A stretch of DNA of 64,000 nucleotides from positions 1 to 64,000 of the forward strand of contig NZ_JAJQRG010000002.1 in NCBI RefSeq assembly GCF_021228235.1. Direction: 5' to 3'. This document shows positions 33,598-42,279 of this stretch, piece by piece (within the stretch, counting starts at the first letter, position 1; every line of letters begins with the position of its first letter). Source of the DNA: Pseudophaeobacter flagellatus. Its GTDB lineage: Bacteria > Pseudomonadota > Alphaproteobacteria > Rhodobacterales > Rhodobacteraceae. The notes under the pieces were generated by a model, which saw only the letters and a program-made list of their open reading frames with translations, was not told the origin of the DNA and made no database searches. Position numbers and translations under genes: made by a program.

Positions 33598-34896
33598 TCA
33601 ATCTGCGCCTGGGCTCACCGACTCCCGTCCGAAGATTTCGAGCCCCTTGCTGCGCCCGCGCAGATGCACCGCAGGCAGGGCAATCCACCCCTCGCGCGCG
33701 GGCTCTGCTGCAGCAGCCTCAAGCACCGCAGCCGAGGCAATAACCCCAACACCCGCTGTTTTGGTCAGCTCTTCCAGTCGTGCTGCCGTATTCACTGTAT
33801 CGCCAAAAACGGAATACTCCAAACGCTCGGCAGAACCGACAACTCCCGAAAAGACATCGCCAAGGTGAAGGCCAATTCCTATCCGCACTTCATTTCGACC
33901 ACTGGCGCGTCGCTCAGCGCCCCAGTCCCGAAGCTCTCGGAGCAGGGCCTCAACGCAATTCAGCGCTTCGCGCCCGGCATTTTCACCGTCAAACAGGATC
34001 ATCGCCGCGTCGCCGATAAACTTGTCAATCATCCCGCCGTGATCGCCAACCGCCAGATGCACCCGCCTGCGAAATTCGCTGATATAGGCACCAACCTCTT
34101 CCGGAGCGCGCCCTTCAGACCAATGAGTGAAACCGCGAATATCCACAAACATCACCGCCATCTCATGCTGCTTGCCACGGCGCAGCTCGCTCAGCCCGCC
34201 ATCGGCCAGCCGATCCGCCAACTGCGCGGGCAGATAGCGGGTCAGATTGGCGCGGGCCTGAGCATCTATAATTGAGCTATGCAGCAGCTTGCGCGTCCGG
34301 TAGGCCACCGCAATCAGCACAACGCCCCCCAAGGCGATCATGGTGATCCGCACCACATTTGGTGGCAGCATGACAAGATCTTTCACCCGGCTGGCCACAT
34401 AGGGGGTGATCGCCTCTGGTTGCCACAGAGTCAGATAGGCAAGCCCGGCAACCGTCAAGGTAACGCAATAGGTCTGCAGGTAGGGGTTAAAGCGCAGTAC
34501 TGAAAAGGCCAGAATAACCGGTACCAGCCAGGTCGGGGGAAGCAGAAAGGTCAGCTCTCCGGGTAGACCGGCATTGATCAACCCGGCCCAGGTGTTCACC
34601 AGCATAAAGGCACAGTCCAGCGTGACGGCCGGCCAGACCATCCAACTGCGAAACCGCCCCGAGGTCGCCAGCCAAAAGGCCACTGCGCCCAGCAGGAAAT
34701 AGAAAATCAGGGTGCAGAAGGCCAAGATCCACTGCATCCGCAGATAGGGCTGCGTGTAGCCTGCATCTCCTTGCACAGCAAAAACAAAGGCAAGCAGCAG
34801 ACAGAACGCCACGCCGATCCGCAGCAGGGCCACCAACCGTTCGACTTCCACCTCGGCTTTGCGCAGAAGAGCCCCATCAAGTGTTTCGTACGTCAC
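33598..34896 (-). CDS. Class III adenylate/guanylate cyclase, membrane-anchored
   Basis: The 432-residue protein has six hydrophobic segments in its first 205 residues, then a class III cyclase domain (about 235-410). Metal-binding Asp residues are in MFVDIRGFTHW and DKFIGDAAMILF. The purine-selecting Lys (IDKFIGD) and the transition-state Asn/Arg region YSVFGDTVNTAARLEE are intact, so it should be catalytically active. The adenine-contacting Asp in VFGD favours cAMP as product. It starts with GTG (34896), overlapping the rmuC stop by three bases. It is last in the mutL-rmuC-cyclase series, an unusual association. Confidence 0.9.
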   Translation of the reverse strand: MTYETLDGALLRKAEVEVERLVALLRIGVAFCLLLAFVFAVQGDAGYTQPYLRMQWILAFCTLIFYFLLGAVAFWLATSGRFRSWMVWPAVTLDCAFMLVNTWAGLINAGLPGELTFLLPPTWLVPVILAFSVLRFNPYLQTYCVTLTVAGLAYLTLWQPEAITPYVASRVKDLVMLPPNVVRITMIALGGVVLIAVAYRTRKLLHSSIIDAQARANLTRYLPAQLADRLADGGLSELRRGKQHEMAVMFVDIRGFTHWSEGRAPEEVGAYISEFRRRVHLAVGDHGGMIDKFIGDAAMILFDGENAGREALNCVEALLRELRDWGAERRASGRNEVRIGIGLHLGDVFSGVVGSAERLEYSVFGDTVNTAARLEELTKTAGVGVIASAAVLEAAAAEPAREGWIALPAVHLRGRSKGLEIFGRESVSPGAD

Positions 34897-36107
34897 GTCT
34901 CTTTTGCCCCCAGGGGTACAACATTGATTGTCGGCTCTGCCGGGATGTCTTCAAAATCGAAATTGTCCAGCCGCTGTGCCCGCCGCCCGGCTTTCTCAGC
35001 GCTGATCTTGATCTCGGCAATATCCTTGGCTGCCTGGCCAAAATGGCGGTCCAGATTGCCGACGCGATCCCCCAGCCGTTCGACATCCCGGTGCAGATGC
35101 CCCAGCTCGGCACGGATGGCTCCCGCCTGTTCGCGCATGCGGGCATCCTTTAGAATGGCGCGCATGGTATTTAGCGTCGCCATGCAGGTGGTGGGGGACA
35201 CAATCCAGACCCGCGCGGCAAATCCCTCGCGCACCAGCCCAGAGAAATTTGCGTGCAGTTCGGCATAAACCGCCTCTGAGGGCAGAAACATCAGCGCCCC
35301 TTCGGCGGTTTCCCCCTCGATGATATATTTCTGCGAAATCGCCGTGATATGCGCCCGAAACGCTGCCTTCATCTGCCGGATGGCATAGGCTTTTTCATCG
35401 CGGCTCTCGGCCCGATACAGCGCTTCATAGGGCTCAAGTGGAAATTTGGAATCGATCACAATCGGGCCTGGGGGATTGGGCAGATGCACAAGACAATCGG
35501 CGCGTTTGCCATTCCCCAGGGTGGCCTGCATCGTATAGCTGCCCGCTGGCAGCGCCTTGGATACGATGTCATTGAGCTGGATTTCCCCAAAGGCGCCGCG
35601 GGTCTGCTTGTTTGACAGGATATCCTGCAGCGACAGCACATCACCCGACAATTTGGTGATATTGTCCTGCGCCTTGTCGATCACCGCCAGCCGTTCCTGC
35701 AGCTGGGTCAGCGAGGTCACGGTGCGCTTGCTGCTGCCATGCAGGCTTTCTTGCATACGCTCTTGCATTTCAGCCATGGCCTGGGCCTGCCGCAGTGCAT
35801 TTTCGGCCAGTCGGTCGTTCATATGCTGCTGCACATCATTCAGGCGCGCCTCGACGGTTTGCACCATCTGCAGCTGCGCGGTGGCTTGGCTGTCAGACAC
35901 ATGCTGCAACCCGCCGCGCAGCTGCTGCACCGATTGGCCCAACTGGTTCATATGCTGCGCCAGCGGGGCAACGGCCCGCGCCGCCCGCGCAGAACTGCGC
36001 AGAGACAGGACCAGCAACAGCAGCAACACCGTGGCAAAGCCCAGCCCCAGCAGGATCAGCAGCCCGACTTCGTTCATCGCCTGAACTGCCTGTTCCATAC
36101 CCTCCAT
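34893..36107 (-). CDS. rmuC: DNA recombination protein RmuC
   Basis: RmuC limits DNA rearrangement at inverted repeats. The 404-residue protein has one N-terminal transmembrane helix (about 10-30, LLILLGLGFATVLLLLLVL), a long coiled coil (about 40-150, Gln- and Leu-rich), and the RmuC nuclease-fold domain (GAFGEIQLNDIVSKALPAGSY, VIDSKFPLEPYEAL, FLPSEAVYAEL). The start was set at the ATG at 36107, which overlaps the mutL stop (TGATG); the extended frame to 36272 lies inside mutL. Tight overlaps on both sides suggest one operon. Confidence 0.92.
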   Translation of the reverse strand: MEGMEQAVQAMNEVGLLILLGLGFATVLLLLLVLSLRSSARAARAVAPLAQHMNQLGQSVQQLRGGLQHVSDSQATAQLQMVQTVEARLNDVQQHMNDRLAENALRQAQAMAEMQERMQESLHGSSKRTVTSLTQLQERLAVIDKAQDNITKLSGDVLSLQDILSNKQTRGAFGEIQLNDIVSKALPAGSYTMQATLGNGKRADCLVHLPNPPGPIVIDSKFPLEPYEALYRAESRDEKAYAIRQMKAAFRAHITAISQKYIIEGETAEGALMFLPSEAVYAELHANFSGLVREGFAARVWIVSPTTCMATLNTMRAILKDARMREQAGAIRAELGHLHRDVERLGDRVGNLDRHFGQAAKDIAEIKISAEKAGRRAQRLDNFDFEDIPAEPTINVVPLGAKET

Positions 36108-38029
36108 CAACTGCGCCCGAACAGCCGTTCGATATCGGCCAGCTTCAGCTCGACATAGGTGGGGCGGCCGTGATTGCACTGGCCGGAATGCGGCGTGGCC
36201 TCCATCTCGCGCAACAGGGCGTTCATTTCTTCGCCGCGCATCCGCCGCCCCGACCGGATAGAGCCGTGACAAGCAACCCGGCTCAGGATGGCCTCCAGAC
36301 GCGCCTGCACCAGTTGGCTTTCGCCCTGATCGTCCAGTTCATCCAGGATATCCTTGACCATAGCCTCGGCATTGACCTCACCCAGGATGGCCGGAGTTTC
36401 GCGCACCGCAAGCGCCGATCCGCCAAAGGCTTCGATGGTCAGGCCGAACTGTTGCAGCGACTCGGAATGGGCCAGGATGCGAGCGCAGTCATTGCTGCCA
36501 AGTTCGACAATTTCCGGGATCAGCAGCGCCTGCACCGCAACCCCGTTTTGCGCCATCTGTTTCTTGAGCTTTTCATAGACCAGCCGCTCATGGGCGGCGT
36601 GCTGATCGACGATGACCATACCGTCCTCGGTCTGGGCGATGATGTAGTTCTCATGCACCTGCCCGCGTGCCGCCCCCAGCGGCAGATGCACGGCGCCGGG
36701 CGCGCTGCCCTCGGGCGCATCCGACATCGGCCCCGGGGCCTCCTCGGTCACGCGGCCGCTGTAATCTCCCTGCAGCTCGGCAAAGCCCTGGGCGGCGGGC
36801 GGCGGTGGCGCCGGGGGAAACGCAGCGCTGAAATCTGGGCTCTGCCCCGCATAGGACGCGCCGCGCGCCCCCATGGAAGGCCGGTCCATCTGATAGATCC
36901 GCGCCGCACCTGTGGCGGTTGGCGCTTCTGGGCGCATCGCCCCCAGGGTCGCACCGGCCACAGTGGTCGAGGCCCGATGCCCCGCCTCTGCCAGGGCATG
37001 CCGCAGGGCAGATACGATCAACCCGCGCGCCAGACCGGGGTCGCGAAACCGCACCTCGGATTTGGCGGGGTGGACGTTCACATCCACCAGGGTCGGATCG
37101 CAATCAATGAACAGGGCCGCCGCCGGGTGGCGATCCCGGCTGAGGAAATCAAAATAGGCCCCCCGCAGCGCGCCCGTCAGCATCTTGTCCTTCACCGGTC
37201 GGCTGTTCACAAACAGAAACTGTGCCACCGCAGCACCGCGCGAATAGGTCGGCAGCGCCGCATAGCCAAACAGGCGGATGCCATCACGGGTGGCATCAAT
37301 ACGCAGCGCATTTTCGCCAAATTCACGCCCCAGCACCGAGGTCAGCCGCCCGTGCAGCGCATCAAACAGATCCCCTGTCAGGGGGTCGGCGCGAAAGGTA
37401 ACGCGGCCTGTACCGCCGCCCGAGACATCGCGCAGGGTAAAGCCCACCGAGGGTTCCGCCATGGCCAGGCGCTTGATCACATCGCTGATCGCCTGAGATT
37501 CGGCGCGATCGGTGCGCATGAACTTCAGCCGCGCCGGCGTGGCATAAAACAGATCGGCCAGCTCGACGATGGTGCCCGCGCGCAGCGCCGCCGGGCGCAC
37601 CGGTTCCATCTTGCCACCAGAGACCTTGATCTGCGCCGCCTCATGCCCTGCCGCCCGGCTGGTGATGGTCAATCGCCCCACCGCGCCCAAACTGGGCAGC
37701 GCCTCGCCGCGAAAGCCAAAGGTGTGGATATTCAGTAGATCTGATCCATCGATTTTCGAGGTGGCATGGCGCGACAGCGCCAGCGGCAAATCCTCGGGCG
37801 TCATGCCGCAGCCATCATCCGTCACCCGGATCAGGGTCTTGCCGCCATCGGCAATATCTATGGTGATCCGCCGCGCCCCGGCATCAATGGCATTTTCAAC
37901 CAGTTCCTTCACCGCCGAGGCAGGACGTTCCACCACCTCGCCGGCAGCAATACGGTTGATTGCGCTGTCGTCCAGCTGGCGAATGGTGGGGCGTTGGGGA
38001 TCGCTGATATGGGGGTTCTGCGTGCTCAT
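36107..38029 (-). CDS. mutL: DNA mismatch repair protein MutL
   Basis: This 640-residue GHKL ATPase links MutS to downstream repair. The N-terminal domain shows INRIAAGEVVERPASAV, VENAIDAGA, DDGCGM and FGFRGEALPS. A proline-rich linker spans about 335-455. The C-terminal dimerisation domain has the endonuclease metal motif DQHAAHERLVYE plus the partner motifs ACHGSIR and CNHGRPTY, so it is the latent-nicking-endonuclease type. The start was placed at MSTQNPHISD (38029). A perfect palindrome sits just upstream. rmuC is coupled downstream. It is near the expected size. Confidence 0.96.
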   Translation of the reverse strand: MSTQNPHISDPQRPTIRQLDDSAINRIAAGEVVERPASAVKELVENAIDAGARRITIDIADGGKTLIRVTDDGCGMTPEDLPLALSRHATSKIDGSDLLNIHTFGFRGEALPSLGAVGRLTITSRAAGHEAAQIKVSGGKMEPVRPAALRAGTIVELADLFYATPARLKFMRTDRAESQAISDVIKRLAMAEPSVGFTLRDVSGGGTGRVTFRADPLTGDLFDALHGRLTSVLGREFGENALRIDATRDGIRLFGYAALPTYSRGAAVAQFLFVNSRPVKDKMLTGALRGAYFDFLSRDRHPAAALFIDCDPTLVDVNVHPAKSEVRFRDPGLARGLIVSALRHALAEAGHRASTTVAGATLGAMRPEAPTATGAARIYQMDRPSMGARGASYAGQSPDFSAAFPPAPPPPAAQGFAELQGDYSGRVTEEAPGPMSDAPEGSAPGAVHLPLGAARGQVHENYIIAQTEDGMVIVDQHAAHERLVYEKLKKQMAQNGVAVQALLIPEIVELGSNDCARILAHSESLQQFGLTIEAFGGSALAVRETPAILGEVNAEAMVKDILDELDDQGESQLVQARLEAILSRVACHGSIRSGRRMRGEEMNALLREMEATPHSGQCNHGRPTYVELKLADIERLFGRS

Positions 38030-38032
38030 ACC

Positions 38033-38044
38033 GCTAAATTTAGC
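38033..38044. promoter_or_regulatory. Perfect 12-bp palindrome just upstream of mutL
   Basis: GCTAAATTTAGC is a perfect palindrome ending three bases before the mutL ATG, in the place of a ribosome site, and would overlap translation initiation. It could be an operator or chance. Confidence 0.25.
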
Positions 38045-38150
38045 AGCTTCACGCGATTCTGCCACCGCTTGTGTAGTAAATTTCGAACAAGAGGGGAACA
38101 AAATTTCCCGCCGCAGGCTGCGGGGATTTTTCCCCTGCCTACGGCATCAT

Positions 38151-39080
38151 TCACACCCCGGCTGGGGCCCCTGCGCGGCTGCGACAGGGGCCACATTTAG
38201 CGGCCACTGCAAGGCCCCCCCCCGAGACTGTGGCGATCATTCCGGCGGCGCTGACCGCGTCCTGTCCGCCCAGCCACAGCGGGCCATAGCCCGCCAGAAC
38301 ATAACCGAGCACCGCCGCCAGCACCGCAAACCCCACGCTCCAGCCGATCTGGGCTTCTAGCCGATTGGTCATCATCCGTGCCGAGGCCGCCGGACAGATA
38401 AACATGGCAATGACAATGATAGACCCCACCGCATCAAAGGCCGCAACCGCCGCAACTGCTGCGGTGATCACCAGGCCCAGTCCCAACAGATTGGTGCGAA
38501 TGCCCATGGTACGGGCAAAGCCTTCATCAAAGGTGGAAATCTTCAGCGCCCGCCAGAACAGTGCGATGAACAGGCAGACACCAACCAGGGTAAGCGCCAT
38601 CCGTGGCAGCTCTATCGGAAGATAGCGCAGCGCCTGCGGATCCAGCAGCGACCCCCAGCCCGTGGCGTCCAGCCAAATCAGGCTTTCCAGGTTGCCATAA
38701 AGCGCATGTTCCACATCCAGATGCACCGCCGAGGTATCACTCTGTTCCAGCAACAAAACCCCAAGGGCAAACATGGTGGTAAAGACAACTCCCATGGCGG
38801 CACCCGGTTCAATCCGGCCCAGACGGCGAATGGCTTCGATCAGCACCACTGCAACCACCGCAGCACCCGCCGCGCCCAGCATCATCGGCCAGGCAGAGAT
38901 CATGCCGGTCAGTAGAAAGGCGACCACGATGCCAGGCAGCACCACATGGCTGATGGCATCGCCAATCAGGGCCTGACGGCGCAGCAACAGGAAATTCCCC
39001 GGCAGCGCGCAGGCCACGGCGGCAAACACACCAATCAGCATCGGCGTCAGGGACAGGGGGACAAATTCTTCGCCGCTCAT
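38151..39080 (-). CDS. Metal ABC transporter permease (ZnuB/SitD family)
   Basis: This 309-residue integral membrane protein of the ABC-3 family has eight hydrophobic segments. The family signature RRQALIGDAISHVVLPGIVVAFLL marks the first cytoplasmic region. The conserved GxR-type coupling region is visible in FDEGFARTMGIRTNLLGLGL. It is the last gene of the four-gene metal operon, overlapping the other permease gene by four bases (ATGA). The carried metal is probably Mn(2+) or Zn(2+); see the binding protein. A weak GC-rich hairpin with an AATTTT tail follows at about 38103-38125. Confidence 0.92.
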   Translation of the reverse strand: MSGEEFVPLSLTPMLIGVFAAVACALPGNFLLLRRQALIGDAISHVVLPGIVVAFLLTGMISAWPMMLGAAGAAVVAVVLIEAIRRLGRIEPGAAMGVVFTTMFALGVLLLEQSDTSAVHLDVEHALYGNLESLIWLDATGWGSLLDPQALRYLPIELPRMALTLVGVCLFIALFWRALKISTFDEGFARTMGIRTNLLGLGLVITAAVAAVAAFDAVGSIIVIAMFICPAASARMMTNRLEAQIGWSVGFAVLAAVLGYVLAGYGPLWLGGQDAVSAAGMIATVSGGGLAVAAKCGPCRSRAGAPAGV

Positions 39081-40282
39081 GACAGCACCTCGCGTGGGCC
39101 ACCAATTCGGCGGTCGATTTCTTGAATTTGATCCACGGTCAGCACGGTTTCAATATCGCGCAGCCCATCATAGAGCGCCGCTGCGGCCTCTTGCGTGACG
39201 TCACCGCGCACCACTTCCCAGCGTCTCTCGTCGCGCAGCGCCTTGGCCGCGCGGGCCTGGCCCTTGGCCGTGGCCACCCCATCCGCCCGCAGCAGCCCAG
39301 CCCGGCGCAGCAACCGCAGGGTCAGGCTCTCGTAAATGGCCTGCCCCTGGGCCAACGCCAGCAGGCCCTGGCGCAGATGCACCCGGCGCTGGAACCGCAT
39401 ATGGCGCAGCACCGCCGCCAGCACGCCGCGGTTGGGTGCCAAAAACAATGAGAGCGCAAAGAGTGCAAAGCTCACCAAAACGATGATCGGGCCAGTTGGC
39501 AAATTCGGGGCCGAGGCCGAAAGCGCCGCGCCGATATAGGCCGCAATACCGCCAAACAGCCCCGCCAGCAGCACCACGTGATCGGATCGCTCGGACCAGA
39601 ACCGCGCGGTGACGGCAGGAATGATCAACAGCGCCACGATCAAGATTAGCCCGACGATCTTTAGCCCGACAACGGTCACCGCCATAACTAGCCCCATCAT
39701 CAGCAGGTCGATTCGCTCTACCGGCAGGCCACGAGCGGCGGCATATTCCGGGTCAAAAGCCACCAGCGTCATGGGCCGACGGGTCAGCAGCACCAAGAGC
39801 AGCGTCACCGCCCCCCCTGCGGCGATCACCAGCGCGTCACTATAAAGCATCCCAGCGGTAGAGCCGAGCAGGAAGCCTTCCAGTCCGGCCTTTTGGCCCA
39901 CCCCCAGCGTCTGGATCACGGTCAGCAGAACAATGCCAAAACCAAAAAACACCGAGAGAACGGCACCAATGGCCGCATCTTCTGCCAGGCGGGTATTGCG
40001 GGTCAGCCAGTTCATGCACCATAGGCCGATACCGGCAGAAACGGCGGACCCCAGCAACAGCCCCGCCAGATTGCGCCCATCGCCGCCCGCCAAGGCCATC
40101 AGCAAAAAGGCAATGCAGACTCCGGGCAGGGTGGCATGGCTCACCGCGTCGGAAACCAGCGCCCGTTTGCGCAGAAACAAGAAAGTGCCGGTGATCCCGG
40201 CTGCCGTCCCCAAGAGGGCCGCCCCGATGGCCACCAACGTGGCGTTATAGCCAAGCTGCAGGGTAAATGCGTCCAATAGCAT
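39077..40282 (-). CDS. Metal ABC transporter permease with C-terminal winged-helix-like extension
   Basis: This 401-residue ABC-3 family permease has eight or nine hydrophobic segments (1-280) with the signature RKRALVSDAVSHATLPGVCI. A C-terminal soluble tail of about 100 residues begins after LAPNRGVLAAVLRHMR. The tail contains a helix-turn-helix-like run (LLRRAGLLRADGVATAKGQARA) resembling the DtxR/MntR winged helix, an arrangement known in some Mn/Fe permeases. It overlaps the next permease gene by ATGA and follows the ATPase gene after 11 bases. The tail may sense metal or bind DNA, but this is untested here. Confidence 0.9.
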   Translation of the reverse strand: MLLDAFTLQLGYNATLVAIGAALLGTAAGITGTFLFLRKRALVSDAVSHATLPGVCIAFLLMALAGGDGRNLAGLLLGSAVSAGIGLWCMNWLTRNTRLAEDAAIGAVLSVFFGFGIVLLTVIQTLGVGQKAGLEGFLLGSTAGMLYSDALVIAAGGAVTLLLVLLTRRPMTLVAFDPEYAAARGLPVERIDLLMMGLVMAVTVVGLKIVGLILIVALLIIPAVTARFWSERSDHVVLLAGLFGGIAAYIGAALSASAPNLPTGPIIVLVSFALFALSLFLAPNRGVLAAVLRHMRFQRRVHLRQGLLALAQGQAIYESLTLRLLRRAGLLRADGVATAKGQARAAKALRDERRWEVVRGDVTQEAAAALYDGLRDIETVLTVDQIQEIDRRIGGPREVLS

Positions 40283-40293
40283 GATCTGTTCCT

Positions 40294-41112
40294 TTAGGCC
40301 CGCGCCAGCTGGTCAATCTGCGTCGCCGCCAGACGGCCGCCATAGGCCACCTGCAAGCTTTCTTCGCTGAAGGCCTCAGCAACCGGGCCTTCGGCGACGC
40401 GGCGGGTATTGATCAAGAAGACATTGTCAAAATACTCCGCCACCGTGGCTAGATCGTGGTGTACCACAACCACGGTCTTGCCAGCGGCCCGCAGGGATTT
40501 CAGCACGGAAATAATAGCCTTTTCCGTTGCTGCATCTACCCCAGCAAAGGGTTCATCCAACAGGTAAAGATCAGCGCCCTGCGCCAGGGCGCGCGCCAGA
40601 AACACCCGCTGTTGCTGGCCGCCGGACAGCTGGCCAATCTGGCGGGTTGCAAAATCCGCCATGCCAACACGGGACAGACAATCCAGCGCTCTGGCCCGAT
40701 GATTGCCCTTTATCCAGCCCAACAGGCCCAGCTCACGATAGAGCCCCATCAGAACCACATCAATCACCCGTGTCGGGAAGTCCCAGTCCACGCTGGCGCG
40801 CTGCGGCACATAGGCGATGCGGGCACGCTGTTCGGCCAATGGTCGGCCAAAGATCGTCACACGGCCCGAAATCGGTGCCACAATGCCAAGCGCGGCTTTC
40901 AACAGGGTGGATTTCCCCGCCCCATTGGGGCCAATGATGGCGGTCATCTGCCCTGGCTCTACCGTCATATCAACAGAAAACACCGCTGGCTTTTCACCAT
41001 AGCTGACGGTGAGTCCCCGCACAGCCAGTGGGCTTTGGGCGATTTTGGCGTCCTGGTCCAGCCCGGCAACCACGCGATTTTCAACTGGGCTATTTGCTGC
41101 ATCCAATGACAT
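40294..41112 (-). CDS. Metal ABC transporter ATP-binding protein (SitB/ZnuC family)
   Basis: This 272-residue ATPase has Walker A IIGPNGAGKSTLLK, signature LSGGQQQRVFLARAL, Walker B LYLLDEPFAGVD and switch-region VVVHHDLATV. The first 28 residues are a hydrophilic leader before VRGLTVSYGEKPA. The start was set at MSLDAANSPVENR (41112), one base after the binding-protein stop, giving tight coupling. The longer frame to 41202 runs into the binding protein gene. It powers the two permeases encoded downstream. Confidence 0.93.
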   Translation of the reverse strand: MSLDAANSPVENRVVAGLDQDAKIAQSPLAVRGLTVSYGEKPAVFSVDMTVEPGQMTAIIGPNGAGKSTLLKAALGIVAPISGRVTIFGRPLAEQRARIAYVPQRASVDWDFPTRVIDVVLMGLYRELGLLGWIKGNHRARALDCLSRVGMADFATRQIGQLSGGQQQRVFLARALAQGADLYLLDEPFAGVDAATEKAIISVLKSLRAAGKTVVVVHHDLATVAEYFDNVFLINTRRVAEGPVAEAFSEESLQVAYGGRLAATQIDQLARA

Positions 41113-41113
41113 A

Positions 41114-42079
41114 TTACAGCCCCGCCGACAGTTTGCCAGCCATGCCGCGCGCCGGGATCTCGGCCCCCAAGGCAGTGGCGATGGTGGTGATATTGTGATC
41201 AAGCATTCCTAGATAGGTCCCTTCATAGCTGCCATCTGCCCCCATCGCATCCGAGAACAGCTCGCCGCCAATGCTGACCGCGTGGCCTTGGGCCGCCGCG
41301 CCTTCGATCAGGGCGCGCACAGACCGGTCCGAGACCGAACTTTCGACAAAGACCGCCTTGATGTCGCGGGCAACCAGCAGATCAACCAGTTCGCCAATAC
41401 GGTTCAGCCCGGCCTCTGACTGGGTGGAAATGCCCTGAATGCCCTGAACCTCAAACCCGTAGTCACGGCCAAAATAACCAAAGGCATCATGGGCCGTCAG
41501 CAAGATACGCTTGTTTTCCGGCACCCTGGCCAGCGCTTCGGTGCCATAGGCGATCAGGCGATCCAGTTCAGCCAGATGCGCCTGGGCATTGGCGGCAAAC
41601 AGCTCGGCCGATTGTGGACGGGCCGTTGTCAGGGCCGCGCGCACCTCTTCCACCACCAGCTTCCACAGGGCCGGAGACATCCAGACATGCGGGTCATATT
41701 TGTCGGCATAGTCGTCATGGCTGCGCAAAAGATCCTTGGGCAGCCCCTCGGCCACCGCCACCACCGGGCGCTTGCGGGTCAGGTCGTGAAAGAACTCCTG
41801 CATCTGCGCCTCAAGATACAGCCCGTGCCAGAGCACCAGATCGGCGCGAGTCATGGCAACAATATCGCTACGGGTCTGGCGATAGGCATGGGGGTCAACA
41901 CCCGGCCCCATTAGCGCCTTGACCTCCACCTCGGCGCCGCCAATCTGGCGTGCCGCATCGGCAATCATACCGGTCGTCGCCACAACTTTCAGTGGCGCTT
42001 CCGCCAGGGCCCGACCAGTCACCAGTGGCAGAGCAAGAAGCATCATCAGGCCCAACAGGGCAAAATTTCTCAAACGCAC
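41114..42079 (-). CDS. Metal ABC transporter substrate-binding protein (SitA/TroA/ZnuA family)
   Basis: This 321-residue cluster A-I periplasmic binding protein has a signal peptide (residues 1-26, ending ALAEAP). Metal-ligand positions are visible as His in GVDPHAYRQT, His in VLWHGLYLEAQ, and later Glu/Asp residues (VFVESSVSD). No His-rich loop appears between the first and second His segments, unlike typical ZnuA, which favours Mn(2+)/Fe(2+) as substrate. It is first in the operon, with two tandem Mur/Fur-type boxes 38-83 bases upstream. Those also favour manganese regulation by Mur. Confidence 0.92.
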   Translation of the reverse strand: MRLRNFALLGLMMLLALPLVTGRALAEAPLKVVATTGMIADAARQIGGAEVEVKALMGPGVDPHAYRQTRSDIVAMTRADLVLWHGLYLEAQMQEFFHDLTRKRPVVAVAEGLPKDLLRSHDDYADKYDPHVWMSPALWKLVVEEVRAALTTARPQSAELFAANAQAHLAELDRLIAYGTEALARVPENKRILLTAHDAFGYFGRDYGFEVQGIQGISTQSEAGLNRIGELVDLLVARDIKAVFVESSVSDRSVRALIEGAAAQGHAVSIGGELFSDAMGADGSYEGTYLGMLDHNITTIATALGAEIPARGMAGKLSAGL

Positions 42080-42116
42080 GGGCTCTCGCCTCCTCTAGAT
42101 AGATTTGATGTGAATA

Positions 42117-42162
42117 TGCGAATGATTCTCAATACAGTCAACGCAATTGCGACTTATTCTCA
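42117..42162. promoter_or_regulatory. Tandem Mur/Fur-type operator boxes upstream of the metal transporter
   Basis: Two direct copies of a 15-bp box, TGCGAATGATTCTCA (42117-42131) and TGCGACTTATTCTCA (42148-42162), are 13/15 identical and start 31 bp apart, about three helical turns. The first contains the dyad GAAT-G-ATTC. They lie between the transporter operon and divergent deoC. Binding by a Fur-family regulator such as Mur is inferred. Confidence 0.65.
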
Positions 42163-42279
42163 AAAAAAGATGTCGATCTTGTTCAAAAGGCCAAAATACC
42201 ACCAGCCAAATCCCGGTTTGCTTGCCAAGATGCCGCACCCGTGCGACTTTTGCGCGGAACTCTGTTGAGGATCCCCGGA

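Noticed and set aside
35795-37738. 647-codon plus-strand frame over rmuC and mutL
   Set aside because: Antisense to two clear genes; the product is rich in Arg, Gln and Pro with no motif.
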